A DNA stretch of 64,000 bases. Source: Thuidium tamariscinum. Lineage: Eukaryota > Streptophyta > Bryopsida > Hypnales > Thuidiaceae. The notes under the pieces are model-generated. The model had not been told where the DNA came from and made no database searches. It saw only the letters and a list, made by a program, of their open reading frames with translations. How positions within the stretch are numbered: the stretch's first letter is position 1; the number at the start of each line of letters is the position of its first letter. This document shows, piece after piece, positions 50,000-61,956 of the stretch. The position numbers and the translations under genes are program-made. Location: the NCBI GenBank assembly GCA_947034885.2, contig OX344749.2, positions 3,735,501 through 3,799,500 of the forward strand. Reading direction: 5' to 3'.

Positions 50000-51180
50000 C
50001 CAGCTTCACGCACATCTCGAGGGATCATCTGCCCCGCAGCCAATCCCCCGGCTGCCCGATGTTACCCCGTCACTGGCGTCCCCAAAGAAGCAGAAGATGA
50101 TGATGACGATGATAAGGGTGCACCACGCAATGGGTTCACGAGCTCGCCAACTTCCAAGTGAATTCCTGCTATCACCACAGCAAGCAAGCACAGATTCGTA
50201 AACCGTGGCATTCTTAACACGATATCGGTGAGCGATGCCATAGCCAACATCCCACATCCTAATTCCCTGCAAATTGACGAGCGATCGAGCTCACAGAGCC
50301 AGACCTAATAGCTTCTCCCACGATTTCGACCTAAAACGATACGACACACACACACACCACATTCACAACGCAATCAAAACTGGATTAAACCGCCGAAATT
50401 CCTTCGGATTCCTAGACCGACAAAGTCAGCGAATGTCCGATTCCACGCCATACCCACAAAGCTACATAACCCCGCGCGACTCAGACCCGCACCACTCCCA
50501 ATCCCTCCTTCCCATGCAATTGCCGCCATGCAATTGCGCCACCAACAACACGTACCTTCCGCAATGTCCCAATTGGCCACGTAAAAACCAAAACGTGAAT
50601 CCCGATGCAGCGCTTCGGGATCCACATGCCCCGGCACCAGCCAACACGACAACAAGGCCTCCCCCCGCTCCTTACAGCTCCATGGCCAATTCATTCATAG
50701 CTCTACCCTGCCTTCGCAAACTCAAACCCCAGGAACCAGAAGCAGAACCAGAAGAAGTAACCGGCGAGAGAGAGTCAGAAACAGAGAGAGAGAGAGAGCC
50801 CGGAGGGACGATGGATCTCCAGCAAATGACAATCGACCAACGCCGAAACCTTTTTCTTGTACTGAAAAAGAAAAGCTGCGACGACTTGTTCCACTTCTTC
50901 TTCGTCGTCGTCTCTGCAGTCGTCTTCTTCGTTTCCGTGTTCGTGTTTCCAAACAGCCAAAGGATCTAGTGGCGTGTTGTGTTCATGAGATGTGATGGCA
51001 AAAGTGGGGGATGGCGATGGCGATGTTGGCGTAGAAGCGCTGGGACGTTACCTCAGCGGGATCTCCATAGCCAGCAGTCCAACAAGAGCAGCAGGCCTTC
51101 TTTTGCGGCAGCTTGTTTCTTTTTCTCGGGGATTATGTTTAGTGTATTTGGGGGCAGAGGCGAATAGCTGAATGGTGGAG
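50000..51180 (-). promoter_or_regulatory. Leader and promoter region of the prolyl peptidase gene
   Basis: On the minus strand GGAAG|GTACGT (exon end 50556) and TTTGCAG (acceptor ending 50267) would remove a 289-nt leader intron. Upstream, at about 50768-50798, the coding strand has a CT-repeat typical of plant leaders. A CCAAT motif and AATAAAATAGG lie near 51195-51215 on the minus strand. A 231-codon plus-strand frame (50274-50969) is low-complexity and judged spurious. Splice sites are inferred from consensus only. Confidence 0.5.
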
Positions 51181-51900
51181 ATTAGCAACTGATACCTATT
51201 TTATTATTGGCTTTGGACGGCAAAACAGGTGGGCAATGTGGGGGCCAGAATCTTACCTCATTGGGGGTCTCAATGGACAATTAGAAAAATGGATGAAATT
51301 GTCAAATTTGTTCTCTACGAAGAATAAGTTCCAAGAAAGAAAAAAAGATAATTAGATTAGCCAATATTTTTGAATGAAAGGTAGTGATAATATAAATTTT
51401 TATGAATGAGCACACACATATCAACAATTCTCTTTATTTTTCTCATACATGCATGTATTTCAATGTGTAAATCATCATGCCAACAAAAAAACAAAAGTAT
51501 TGGTAGGACCAATAGTAGTGTACTCAAAGGAAGTTTGAATATTGAATTTACCTGACATCAATAGTGAGCCCATGCTAACTAAACAACAAAGTCTTAGGTT
51601 CCAAGAATATTTTTCACTCATTGTGGGATATTCCAATTTTGAAAAGATTATTGTTGTAATTTGGAAAATTTGGCATTCTTAATATTATTATTATTATTAT
51701 TATTATTATTACTAATGAAGTTTTGGGGGAGAAAATGGGTCAAACAAAAAATTAGATGTATGTAAAGAAAAAAGTTGTGAATTTTATAATTTATATTATT
51801 GGTGGTAATTGAAGATTTTGTAACTTTCAATCAATAATTTATTACTACTTATCCTTCCAATAAATTAGCCTTCTCATACCATAGAGAACAAAAAGAAATT
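51181..51900. other. AT-rich spacer with an (ATT)n microsatellite
   Basis: No gene is seen. An ATT microsatellite of about nine units lies at 51683-51711. The minus frame across it encodes an Asn run and is not considered real. Confidence 0.5.
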
Positions 51901-51909
51901 TATATAAAT

Positions 51910-52565
51910 ACATTTTTTAAGGCTCTTAGAGAAACTAATAATGTTTTATAAATGACACACAAGATTCCATATAAAGCTCAAATTGTCATATGAATGACAT
52001 TTAACCCTGAAACGTCTCAATCCTTTTTTGAATTTTTGCACATTTTCGCTTATAGTTTTGTACAGATATATCATTTACCAGAATTTAATGAATTTGGTCA
52101 TTAAGGAAGGTTGTCTTCTCTAGATTCAAGTGTTACATTTGATAAATTAGAAGTTAATTGGATGAAACAGTGCCTTGAAGGCCTCTGTTCATCGTCCAGA
52201 ATATGGACGTCGGAGCGCTTCAGGGTAAAGGCTCTTAGAAAAACTAATAATGTTCTATAAATGACATTCATGGCTCCATACAAAGTTCAAACTATCATAT
52301 GAATGACATCTAAGGCTCCCAAAAAAACTCATAATGTCCTATGAATGACATTCAAGGCTCCACATAGAGCTCAAAGTGTCATGAGAATGACATTCAAAAA
52401 TGAAATTATTCATCCAATTGAAGGGCAACTTTGATTAATGATTATAAATAGAAGTACTGAAACTAAACTTTTAACATTCAAGGTTCCTAGAAAAACTCAA
52501 AATGTCCTATGAATCATATTTAGGGCTTCATAGAAAACTCAAAATGTCCTATGTTTGGCATTCAA
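51910..52565. repeat. Imperfect tandem repeat of about 40 bp
   Basis: The unit AAGGCTCNTAGAAAAACT...AATGTCCTATGAATGACATTC recurs at about 51920, 51965, 52228, 52270, 52310, 52355, 52480 and 52525 with variable decay. A 211-bp transposon splits the array at 52015-52225. The array resumes directly after it. Confidence 0.75.
52015..52225. mobile_element. 211-bp TTAA-type MITE within the 40-bp array
   Basis: Ends CCCTGAAACGTCTC and GGAGCGCTTCAGGG are inverted repeats. The left flank is TTAA (52011-52014); the right flank is TAAA, one change away. The interior is unique and non-coding. Its position inside the tandem array fixes the insertion boundaries well. Confidence 0.75.
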
Positions 52566-52569
52566 AAAT

Positions 52570-53355
52570 ACAACAAAGGTTGAAGCACCAATAGCCGACC
52601 ATTTAAGCAATTTCATAGCAAATTTTGCACAATATGAAGTGGTGGGAAATTTTTCCATGTAGGAAGATAAGAAATATAGGGATAGGCAAAAAAAAATTTA
52701 ATATATTTCCAAAATTGAATTTACAATGAATTTTGGAATGCAAAGAGTATTCTAGACCAATAACCAATGTCTAGAGTCTTCTAATTCCAATAATGCCATA
52801 TTTTCTTTCCATTCACTTCTTCTACTCATTAATTAAGACACATGTCATTACCTTATTAGTCTTGGCATCAAAAGGACCAAAAACACACAATCCACGGTTT
52901 GGTTGAAATATGTTATGGCCTTGATTGGAAATAGGCACCCCTATAGGTTGGCTATTGGGTGTCATCAACAATTGGTGCCTCAACCTTATAGTGATATAAT
53001 ATTCATCATGTTGGAGGAAAATTTTGAAGTTGGTGATCACTATTTAGTAATAGCATACTAATTTCCATTAGCATTCTATACATTTAAAGTACAATACAAG
53101 TGTTAAAGTCAAGCTACTGTTTTTGAGTGGATAACCATTCTATTTGTCAAACCTCAATGGAATAAACTGCAACCTTGAATATATATTAACCATACATATA
53201 TATATACATGTATATGTATTTATTTTTGAATATATAGATTTAGATATCCTATTTTTTTCCAATAATCAACCTAATTGAACCCCATATGTTTTGGGATTTT
53301 TTTTTAATATATAGCAAACCTTCAATTACACCACCTTTAGAAAGAGGTTGGGCTA
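52570..53355. other. AT-rich spacer
   Basis: No recognisable gene or element. A 72-codon minus frame at 52822-53040 has no known relatives that I recognise. Confidence 0.4.
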
Positions 53356-53356
53356 T

Positions 53357-53808
53357 TAGGGGTGGTCACACCTTCACCCATTGGCCGTTCATCATAGAAT
53401 TGCAATGTGGCAATTTAGGATTGGCTTTCTATTGACTCTTGGAGGAAGAATATTCTTGTTTTGTGAAATCTTACAGCATAAATTATTCACCTTCGAAGGT
53501 GAATAATGGATGTGAAGAAGATTTCTTCATAAAAGTACATTCTTTTATGTTCTATGTGCTTTGTAATTTCACCACATCACATGCCTTGTGCTTTGAGCAA
53601 CAATCAACAGCTACAATTCTTTAAATTGGCTTGCATATTTTTAGTTGCAAGTGAATCCATTCTTTGCAAAAGTCTTCTACACAACTTATAAAAAAAATGT
53701 CACACCTTCTTCATCCAAACGTGCTCCCCATTGGCTCTTGTTTCCCTCACAAACTTTTCATTATTTGGAGAAATTTAACTTGGTGAAGAAGGTGAGACTA
53801 CCCCTATT
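53357..53808. mobile_element. Candidate inverted-repeat element with a 26-bp perfect palindrome
   Basis: TAGGGGTGGTCACACCTTCA at about 53358 is inverted as AGGTGAGACTACCCCTATT at about 53790. Inside, TCACACCTTCTTCATCC (53698) echoes the left end in direct orientation. At 53482-53507 lies a perfect palindrome centred on TTCGAA (ATTATTCACC arms). No target duplication was identified, so the transposon call is tentative. Confidence 0.4.
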
Positions 53809-54850
53809 GTTTTGAGTGAACGGTAACAATTGTTATTCACATATTCACCTAAATATAAGCAACTCAAGTTCTTTAAGAATTTTCACAATTTTCCATCTAC
53901 TTTGAAAAATATCACAACTACTACCAATTTCACCCACTCAGATATAAAGGGTATTTTTTCAATACTAACATTTCATTTGTTTTGTTATACCAAGGTAGGT
54001 GTATCCATAATTGATAAAATAATCACATTTGGACATCATCTAGGTTAGTGCAAGGCAAAGCAAATATTTTTAGAGGTGCACCAAATTTCTTTGCAGTCCT
54101 CTAAAAATGGACAGATATGATGGGGACTGCAAAGAAATTTTGTAATTTTATCTCTTGAATTATAATTATCATGAATTTTGAAAGGCAAAAGTTGAACTTG
54201 ATCCATGGCCAATGTCTAGAGTCATCTAATTCTGATCATTCAAGGAACTACTATCCCGCTCATTGCTTCCTACTCTTGTTCTCTCTTGTGTGTCATTAAC
54301 TTATTGAAAAAGTATGAAGAGACACATTTCAAGGAGAACCCAGAAATCCATTCCAACTTTGGTCGGAGATAGGGTACCCTATTTATTCTTGATGGCGCAT
54401 GGGTTAGTAATGGGTACATCTACCTTAGATCATGGAGTCGAACACAAGTTAATGAAATGCACGTGCACTCAGCCCATGTGGCAAACGTGAATAAATTAAA
54501 ATAAAATTCAGTGGATTTTTCATTGATGGGCAATGAAGATTGGAGGGTGATGATGATGCCACCTCAGTTTGAGCCACTTGCTTGCCGTACATCCATTGTC
54601 CCGTCCCTCATTTCAGTTCGCCTCTTCACTTGCATTGCCTCAGTCAGTCAGTCAGTCAGTGCCCAGGGGGGTCATGGCATGTCATGACCACCACGTCAAG
54701 AGTGAAAAACGACAGGAAGTTCAGTTAAATATCTTGGACTCACGCTGCTGGATGATATTTTTGGACTGGTTTTCATCATCTTCCATCATCATTCTACCTC
54801 CGTTTGGAAGTAGTGTATCCATTCTCAGTGCAATCACCACTTAGAATAGA
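53809..54850. other. Spacer with (CAGT) short repeat
   Basis: No supported gene. A short direct/inverted pair around CTCTAAAAATGG and TTTGCAGTCC lies near 54070-54140, and CAGT is repeated five times near 54640-54660. GC rises from 54400 without a recognisable frame. Confidence 0.4.
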
Positions 54851-54853
54851 TAA

Positions 54854-54975
54854 GAGCAGCCCCACAGCAAAGCAACTCAGCAAATGAAATCAATGGACAG
54901 CGTTCCTACTGCAGAGAAGATCAATGGACCAGACCATTTACAATGTTGCTTTGCTGAGTTGCTGTGGGGCCGCTC
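54854..54975. mobile_element. Tourist-like (PIF/Harbinger) MITE, TSD TAA
   Basis: 122 bp, ends GAGCAGCCCCACAG and CTGTGGGGCCGCTC, flanked by TAA at 54851-54853 and 54976-54978. A TWA target duplication with GC-rich, GAG-type ends is typical of PIF/Harbinger MITEs. The arms also pair through GCAAAGCAACTCAGCAA. The open frame through it is incidental. Confidence 0.8.
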
Positions 54976-54979
54976 TAAG

Positions 54980-57005
54980 GTCGGAGGCTCAAAAATCATT
55001 GAGGCTCTAAACAGGGTTTGTTTCTTAGGCAATTTATCGCTAGATTCGAAATTTGATACGACAGCATTCGCCACTGCCTGTGGCCCCCTCCAAATATTGC
55101 CCTCTGTTGGGAGGGCATGCAAGGTTGTTTCCTGTTCATCTACAGTGCAAAAAAACAACCCTGGTTCTAAACCATTCATCTTTCCAAACAGACATTATTG
55201 TACATGTTGTCTTTTCATCTTTATAGGAATGTACAAACAATGTACATTTGAGGGGGTGAGTGGTTTTAGAGTCCTATGCCATTTCAACTTCAAAAATTCA
55301 TAAGTAATTTCACAAAGCTCCAAGAAATATCAAATGAGTTGGGTTAGAGGCCAATTTCACTTGTCTTTACAAGAAAATTTCCTGAAAAGTAATTTAGGAA
55401 GTTTCACCTCCCTGGAATTTAGTTTCATCTCTTAGTTGAGCACTTTATGGACCTCTTAATTTACACTATTTTTAAACAGAGGTAGTATTATCTTCATTTT
55501 TGCTTGAAACAAGCACACCTGAAATCATACTTTTTTTGTCTCAAAAAAAATCCATGGTACTCTTACAATTTCTTGCTAAAAATCATAGCTTTGTTTTGAG
55601 ATAGATGGAGAATAACATTGTATAAATAGGCAATGGTCCTCCGCTTGTTGGAAAGGTATAACTATACTTTGCTAAATGCCTAAGAAGGACTTATGAGTTA
55701 ATTCAAGGATTAGGGGTGGCCAAGGAGTTGAAGAAGACAATTTTTTTCAATACTAGGGAGGATTCTTCTTTGAGGATGCAAAAGAGCCCCCTATATCATT
55801 GAGAAACAATGTTATGATTGTCACTAATTACAATTGAAGACAATTAGTATTATTAAACATGAATTGGATCTATTTTTGTTTAGCCCTAAATGCACTAGCA
55901 CTATATTTTGGGATTGATTATGTTTAGAAGTTATATAAAATCTTACCAAATTAACATTTGGGGATTTTTAAAATTAAATACACTTAAAGTCTATGTTAAG
56001 CATCAAAAAATTAGTTTTGAAATAAATTCTTTGTGGATTTTTAATTGAATATTTTATCCTAAGGTGTTCAATACAAATGTTAATTCAATTTTCTTAGTGT
56101 TAGAGGATTATAGAGATGAGCCTCAAATATAAATCAATTGTGATTGTTTTGCATGTTATGTCCTTAAGCCTTATGTTTTTTGATGACCTCAATTTAAAAT
56201 TTGACATGTAAGAAGTGGATCTTCTAAAAATAAACATGGATTTATCACCCTCTTGACTAAACATTATACTCTTCTAATCTTCAAGTGATACTAGTTTGTT
56301 TTTTCTTATGTGATTTGTAATACATATAATTTGAATTTTGACATTATAATTTAAAAGAAGGTAATAAGCCTAACCAAAACTTAGGCTTTTTGTTTTGACT
56401 TAATCAAACTCTAAAAATCTTTGAAAAGACTTGGGCATTTTGGGGTTAAATCTTATTGGCAATTGAAAGAGGATTCAAGGCGCTTTAGCATAAATTATTT
56501 AGATATGATATGAGTAAGTTATGTATTTTCAAGGTACTAAATCTAGTGGACCCTAAACTATAGTAGATTCTTATAGACTTATATTTATTGATTGTCTACA
56601 TCATAAGTACTAAATACCTAGAATAAATTGCTTTTGAGGCCAAATGTATGTATTCCATTTTCGATATGCATACCTTATAACTATTCTCTCTCTTTCTCTA
56701 GCCTCTAAGTGCTCAAACAAAAGATAGTATGAATCTTTTTTGAAAATTTATATAAAAAAAATAACTATCCTTGGAAATATTTATATTTTCAATTTATGTA
56801 GAACACACAAGTAGTACCTTGTTTTTTGGGTTTCTATTTTTGAGGCCTAATTTGTCTTAAAATTGAAAATGTAAAATTCAATTTTAAAATTCTTAATTGT
56901 AGAATAGACAATATGATTGGATTACTTTTATGTTGTAGAAGAAAATTTTGATTAAATACATTGACTCCAAAAATTGAGCCTATACTTTGTTTTTTTAAAC
57001 CTATC
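54980..57005. other. Gene-free interval
   Basis: 54980-55300 has moderate GC but no recognised protein; 55300-57005 is AT-rich filler. Confidence 0.45.
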
Positions 57006-57767
57006 TAGGTGATTGCAAGAAACACTTGTCCTTTTCTTTGACCCCTTGACCTCTACTAGGTAGTTTTTTGCTCATAACTTTTGCATCTTTTCCCTATCAA
57101 CTTGAAATTTGGAATGAAGGTGCAAAAAAGAGTTTTATATATTGCGTAATTTTTTTAATTTTTTAAAAATTAGTTTATTATTTTTAAACTACCCCCAATT
57201 GGCTATCTATCTTGGCCATTTGGGGGGGGGGGGGGTTAGTTCTATTTTTGACTCAAAAATCCAAATTTGAAGCCACAAATTGGACAAGTTGGAGGTCTAC
57301 TAACATTTCAAAGATTGACAGTGAATTTTTATAAAAATAATAAAATGTCTATTGTCCACATGGGGTCAAAGTGACCTTCCTTTGCACAAACACTATAAAG
57401 AGGGGAAAAAATTTAAAGGTATTTTTTTGTTGCAATGTGTGCACAATTTTGTTTAGAAAAGCAGATTTCTTAAAATAATTTTTTGATTTTTTTTAAATTA
57501 TTAAAAATAAAAATGTCTGTAGACCCTTTTTTTGCTATTTTTCACTCCCGATGGCCTGCGAAGTACTTTGTAGTAGTCTATAGTACTGAATAGTACGGCA
57601 TAGTACTAAACTGATGGTTGAGATCTTCAAGCACCCGAAATCAACGGTTGAATTTATAGGCGCACGTCTGACACGTTGTACTATCAGAATCATGTAGTAC
57701 TACCAATACTATGCCCCAAAATAACGTTTTTGAGCAAAAAATGTGAAGTGTTTCTTACAATCATCCA
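57006..57767. mobile_element. TAGGGTG-family element, single copy outside the nest
   Basis: Left end TAGGTGATTGCAAGAAACAC, right end GTGTTTCTTACAATCATCCA; about 760 bp. A run of 14 G lies at 57222-57235. Internal GTACTACCAATACTATGCC near the right end matches the truncated relative at 31110-31205. The left 150 bp resemble the outer element at 33082 (CATAACTTTTG block). Non-coding. Confidence 0.7.
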
Positions 57768-59340
57768 TTTGGCTTACATTGAAAATAATTGAATAAAATC
57801 CAAACGAGTGAATATCTTGCATATTTTACAAATATTCCTAAGAAAACTGAGGCTAAAAGTAATTACAGATTGAAAATAAATGAATTCAAAGTTAATCACT
57901 CATATAGACTCAATTGTGTGATTGGTTTTCAAAATCACTCAAAAAATTGTAAATACTTGTTTTTTGAGTAACAATGACTTTTGACTTTTGACTTATTTTG
58001 TTGCACATTGTTGAAGACTACTCTCCATTTATAATCCAAAAAGTTTAGAAACATATGTTTCAGAAAATAGACTAAGAAAGAAAAAGTATAGTTAATATTA
58101 ATTTGAATGGAGTTTGAAGAATCTTGATGAATAAAAGACTTGAGACCTCATTTACTATCATCGATGATCTATACATGACAATTTGAATAGTTATTGCATT
58201 CACTTTGAATAGATTCAAAAATATTTGTTTTATTACACAATTAATACAAATCACTTTAATTTGTATTTAGTAATCAATACTATTTTTTTGTTGCAATCTT
58301 TTTGGATCTAAGAGGTTTGTTTGTGAAGGCATTCATAAAATATATTTGTTTGGATTGTACACGCAATTGAATAAGATACAAAAACAACCATATGATTAGA
58401 AGCATTTGACAATATGCCATCAACTTTAACTTTATCATATGCATTTGTCAATACTTGGTCATATAAATATTTGTTACTCTATAATATACTAATTGGTACA
58501 TTGTGAGGCAATGTATTGAAAAGTGGCAATTAGCACAACCCCTATGTATACTTGTATTTGTAATGACAGAGTAGTTTGTTCACCAAACAACATGGGCTAT
58601 ATCAATGTATTCTATATGTATTCAATATTTAATACATATTCAATATGTAATATTCAGTATATATTCAATATTTAATACATATTTAGTATGCATTTTATAT
58701 TCCATATATACATAGTATTTAGTAATCAATATATATTCAGTATTCCATATTCCATATATATTCAGTACTTAGTAATCAATATGTATTTAGTATTAAATCA
58801 AGAGCATTAAAGGGAGTTTCAAAATAATTTTTAAAAATTTTTAATTGATAGTGAGAAAATTTGGGGGTGGGGGTGGGGGGGAAAGATTCCAATCATCCCC
58901 ACCAGGGCTTTTTTTCTTGGCTTTTTGGTGCCAATTTGCACCAAAAAAAATAATCTGGCTAAAAAACACCTCAAAAAATGCAGGAAAATTTGGATGAAAT
59001 TGCCAGACAATTTTGAAATTTAAAAAAATAATAGATGAATTTGCTTAATTTTGGATGAAAACCATACTATACATCCAAGAAATGGATGAATGTTGCAATT
59101 TGGAGCATCCCTATAACATTTTATGTCGCCACTATGGCTATTCTCCAAAAATGAAAAAAAAGACCTGATCCCCACCCTTGTATGCCTCTTTTGGGCACAT
59201 TGTAGGACACATGAAAATGTGATATTTTCTATCCACTGTGCATGAATATCGAAATTTGAAGCACCACTTTAACGTTTAATATTGACATTTTGGCCCTCAT
59301 AAAAAATGACCTTCTGTGGGAGTCTACCCAATTTCCGAAT
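57768..59340. repeat. AT-rich spacer with TATTCAGTAT-type short repeats and a G-rich tract
   Basis: At 58608-58800 variants of TATTCANTATNTAATA recur about fifteen times with irregular 10-20 bp spacing. At 58863-58881 three G runs (5, 5 and 7) are separated by single T residues. No gene. Confidence 0.6.
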
Positions 59341-61380
59341 GGCACATGCGCAGGTATTAATAGTCTTATTCAGCAGCTGTGAGGGAGATTCTTGGAGGTT
59401 GGTCGATTAGTCTAGAGTTCCTCCTTGCTCTGTTGTGAGCAATGCCCGGCTGTTTAAATTTGTGATGCATTGGTATTAATTAATTGGGGGCTCGATCGTT
59501 GCGATCTAGCTGGGCGCATGACATTGTCGACGAGTATAGTAGCTCTGCGAGAAGGGTCTCGAGATTTTTACTGTGAATTCGGTGGAGGATCTGCATGCAT
59601 GTGTATTGAGTCGTGGGACGAATTTCCAACTGTGGTGCCGGTTTTCCGTTCCGTTCCGACGGTCTCTAACTACAACTCTGAACTTTGTGTTTGTTTCAAA
59701 ACTGGCGGGGAGGGGGAGGACTTACGATTTGGCCAGCCAGTCCGTGGATCGGTCGTGGGATCGGTGGATGTCTTCCCTGCATATCCGACGATTGAACACC
59801 GTCATCATATGAACGACCCTAGCCTCATTCGAACGGTGAGCGAGGATGGCGATATTTCATCAAACGAGGACACACATTACAATACTGGGGAAATCACATG
59901 TGTGGACCTGAATTTGAGGATTAAGTTAAATGTGTTGTCACCAGCTGGTCGGGATCGATGGTAGCAGTGCATGAACGAAGATACTTCCGCAATGAACTCA
60001 GTTGAGCTTGAGCAGGAGCATGTTGCGAATTGATTGAGATTGAGCGCATTAAGCCAGTGAGACTTACTGCATGAATACCACCACGTACAGTGAAGGATGT
60101 ATGATTTAGATCCTGAATTAGTAGGATTTCCTGAAGTAAGTCGTGACTTCCCAAGCAACTCGCTGTCTTAGGTGGCAAGAGCAGTAAATCTTCAACTTGC
60201 TGCCAGCCGCAATGGCTGAGCATTCTGTTGATACGCTTCTGAATGAAACGGAAAGGCACTATCCCCATATATGCCAAGACTTTACCTGTCTCCGACACTC
60301 GCAAGCCTCAACTTCGATTGCCACCATGAGCCTCTAATTAACCCATAACTGTTTTAAGTGTTCCTGGGGTAATGCACTGATGAAATGGAACTTTTCCGGC
60401 CGTGAGGAATTTAAACTGCGCTGCCCTCACACTGAATGAGAGTATTACGGGTAGTCACAACTCCTCGGAGAAGTAGATTTCTTGGAAGTTGGAAAAATTG
60501 GCGTGAGAAAAGAGGAGCCAACTGCAAGCTATTATGCGTGAAGGAGGTGTGACATCTGTTTTTGCTGTTGAGAGTGATTCTAAAGGAATTCCTGACCTAC
60601 AAAGCTGGATGGGAACTCTACAACTCACACTCGGTCAACCACTTTGTGAGAAATCTTTCTGAAGGGCCGTTTCAGTTCACTTCGAACTGCCAACCACAGA
60701 GTGCTGCATGCACATTCTCGAGAATCGCAGGTGTGTTGACGAAGGTGTGACGACCCCTAATCAAAGACCCTATTCAAAGACGACCCCTATGCAAAGACCA
60801 TAAGTAGTGGCTTTGACCTCAATGTTTTCAGGGTTGACTAGTCCACGCAGGGGTACAGTAGGATTCTAACTTTGCAGCAACATTGTGAACTTTGGAAACT
60901 AAGACAAACTGCAGGAAGAATAGAACGAGTCCACACATGAATCTACTACAAAGGGAGAATTTATTTTATTTTATCATAATCTGCCTCACTGTAGAAGAAA
61001 TCAGACTTGCAGTGCTCGGCACTGACGTTGGTGAAATACCAACAACAGAAATGACAAGGGCCCCCATTCGCCAACCAAAGTCTTTGAATCTGCCCCCGCA
61101 GCTTCAGAATTATCTTCATTCTTCTCTGCCCGTAGAGCCCTGCCTTCCAATTTGGGCAATAGAGACTACAAAAGATTCCCTCACTCTACGGCAGGAACTT
61201 GTAATCAACATTCTACTACAAATCCTGATGAACTAAGAAGCAGACTGGACTTTGCCTGCTTTTCAGGAAAGTTTAGATCAACAGATTCTGAACACCAGTT
61301 AAGTCTGTAGAGTGGTACCAAAATTGCCACTGTATGGACGTGGATACAGCCCCTTGAGGACGACATCCATTGCCAACTGG
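59341..61380. other. GC-richer region without a recognisable gene
   Basis: GC content resembles genic DNA, and frames of 164 codons (59470-59964, plus) and 127 codons (59921-60304, minus) exist. I recognise neither product, and no set of exons joins convincingly on either strand. It may be a non-coding RNA locus, a lineage-specific gene or a decayed one. Confidence 0.35.
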
Positions 61381-61383
61381 TTA

Positions 61384-61480
61384 GAGCAGCGCCACAGGAA
61401 CACTGTAAACCATGTCAAAGGAAGCTCAATGGTGCAAAATGTTTACAATGTTGTTTCATAGTGTAGCTGTGGGGCTACTC
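61384..61480. mobile_element. Tourist-like (PIF/Harbinger) MITE, TSD TTA
   Basis: 97 bp, ends GAGCAGCGCCACAG and CTGTGGGGCTACTC, flanked by TTA at 61381-61383 and 61481-61483. It is the same family as 54854-54975. An inner pairing of CACTGTAAACCATG with complementary sequence near 61440 is imperfect. Confidence 0.8.
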
Positions 61481-61691
61481 TTAGACATCATGTCTAAGCT
61501 GAATTTAGTCTAATACACTATATTCAAATATCAATCCTATGTTGTAATCATTTTTGTTGCAAAAATTGAAAATAAATGAGTAAAACAACAAAAACAATCC
61601 AAACTATTTGAAATTTCTCAAGAGGTGGAAGTAGCAATGGAGAATAGTGTGAAAAATTCTCAAATGTTTATTTCATGTTTTAACACCCAAA

Positions 61692-61956
61692 ACATAAGAG
61701 GTTTTTTCAACCCTGTTCCCTAGTTTGTGAACCCGTCAGATTAAATAATAATAATAATAATTATATATATATATATATAATTTAAAAAAATTAAAAAAAT
61801 TATTTTTTTTGAAAAAAAATTAAAAAATTAATTAAATATTAATATCTGATGTGGCAGTCTCTTGGCTACATCAGATAGCCTTTGTAGCAGCTTTCAGCAA
61901 GTTCCCGCAGTTCGGGAACTTGCAGTCTTCTAAACAAGCTGAAAAACCTCTTATGT
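61692..61956. mobile_element. CATAAG-family element
   Basis: Ends ACATAAGAGGTTTTTT and GAAAAACCTCTTATGT; 265 bp. The core is AT-rich (AAT and AT repeats), then a 33-nt hairpin (61844-61876), then AGTTCCCGCAGTTCGGGAAC near the right end. It is the same layout as 34099-34441 but in opposite orientation. Confidence 0.8.

Noticed and set aside
50274..50969. 231-codon plus-strand frame
   Set aside because: It is low-complexity, opposite the peptidase leader, and includes a GA microsatellite; no family resemblance.
57222..57235. Run of 14 G as a G-quadruplex
   Set aside because: It is a homopolymer without separate runs, better explained as a slippage tract within an element.
59470..59964. 164-codon frame as a gene
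   Set aside because: No recognised motif, no matching exons, and an unremarkable start context; kept only as an unexplained region.
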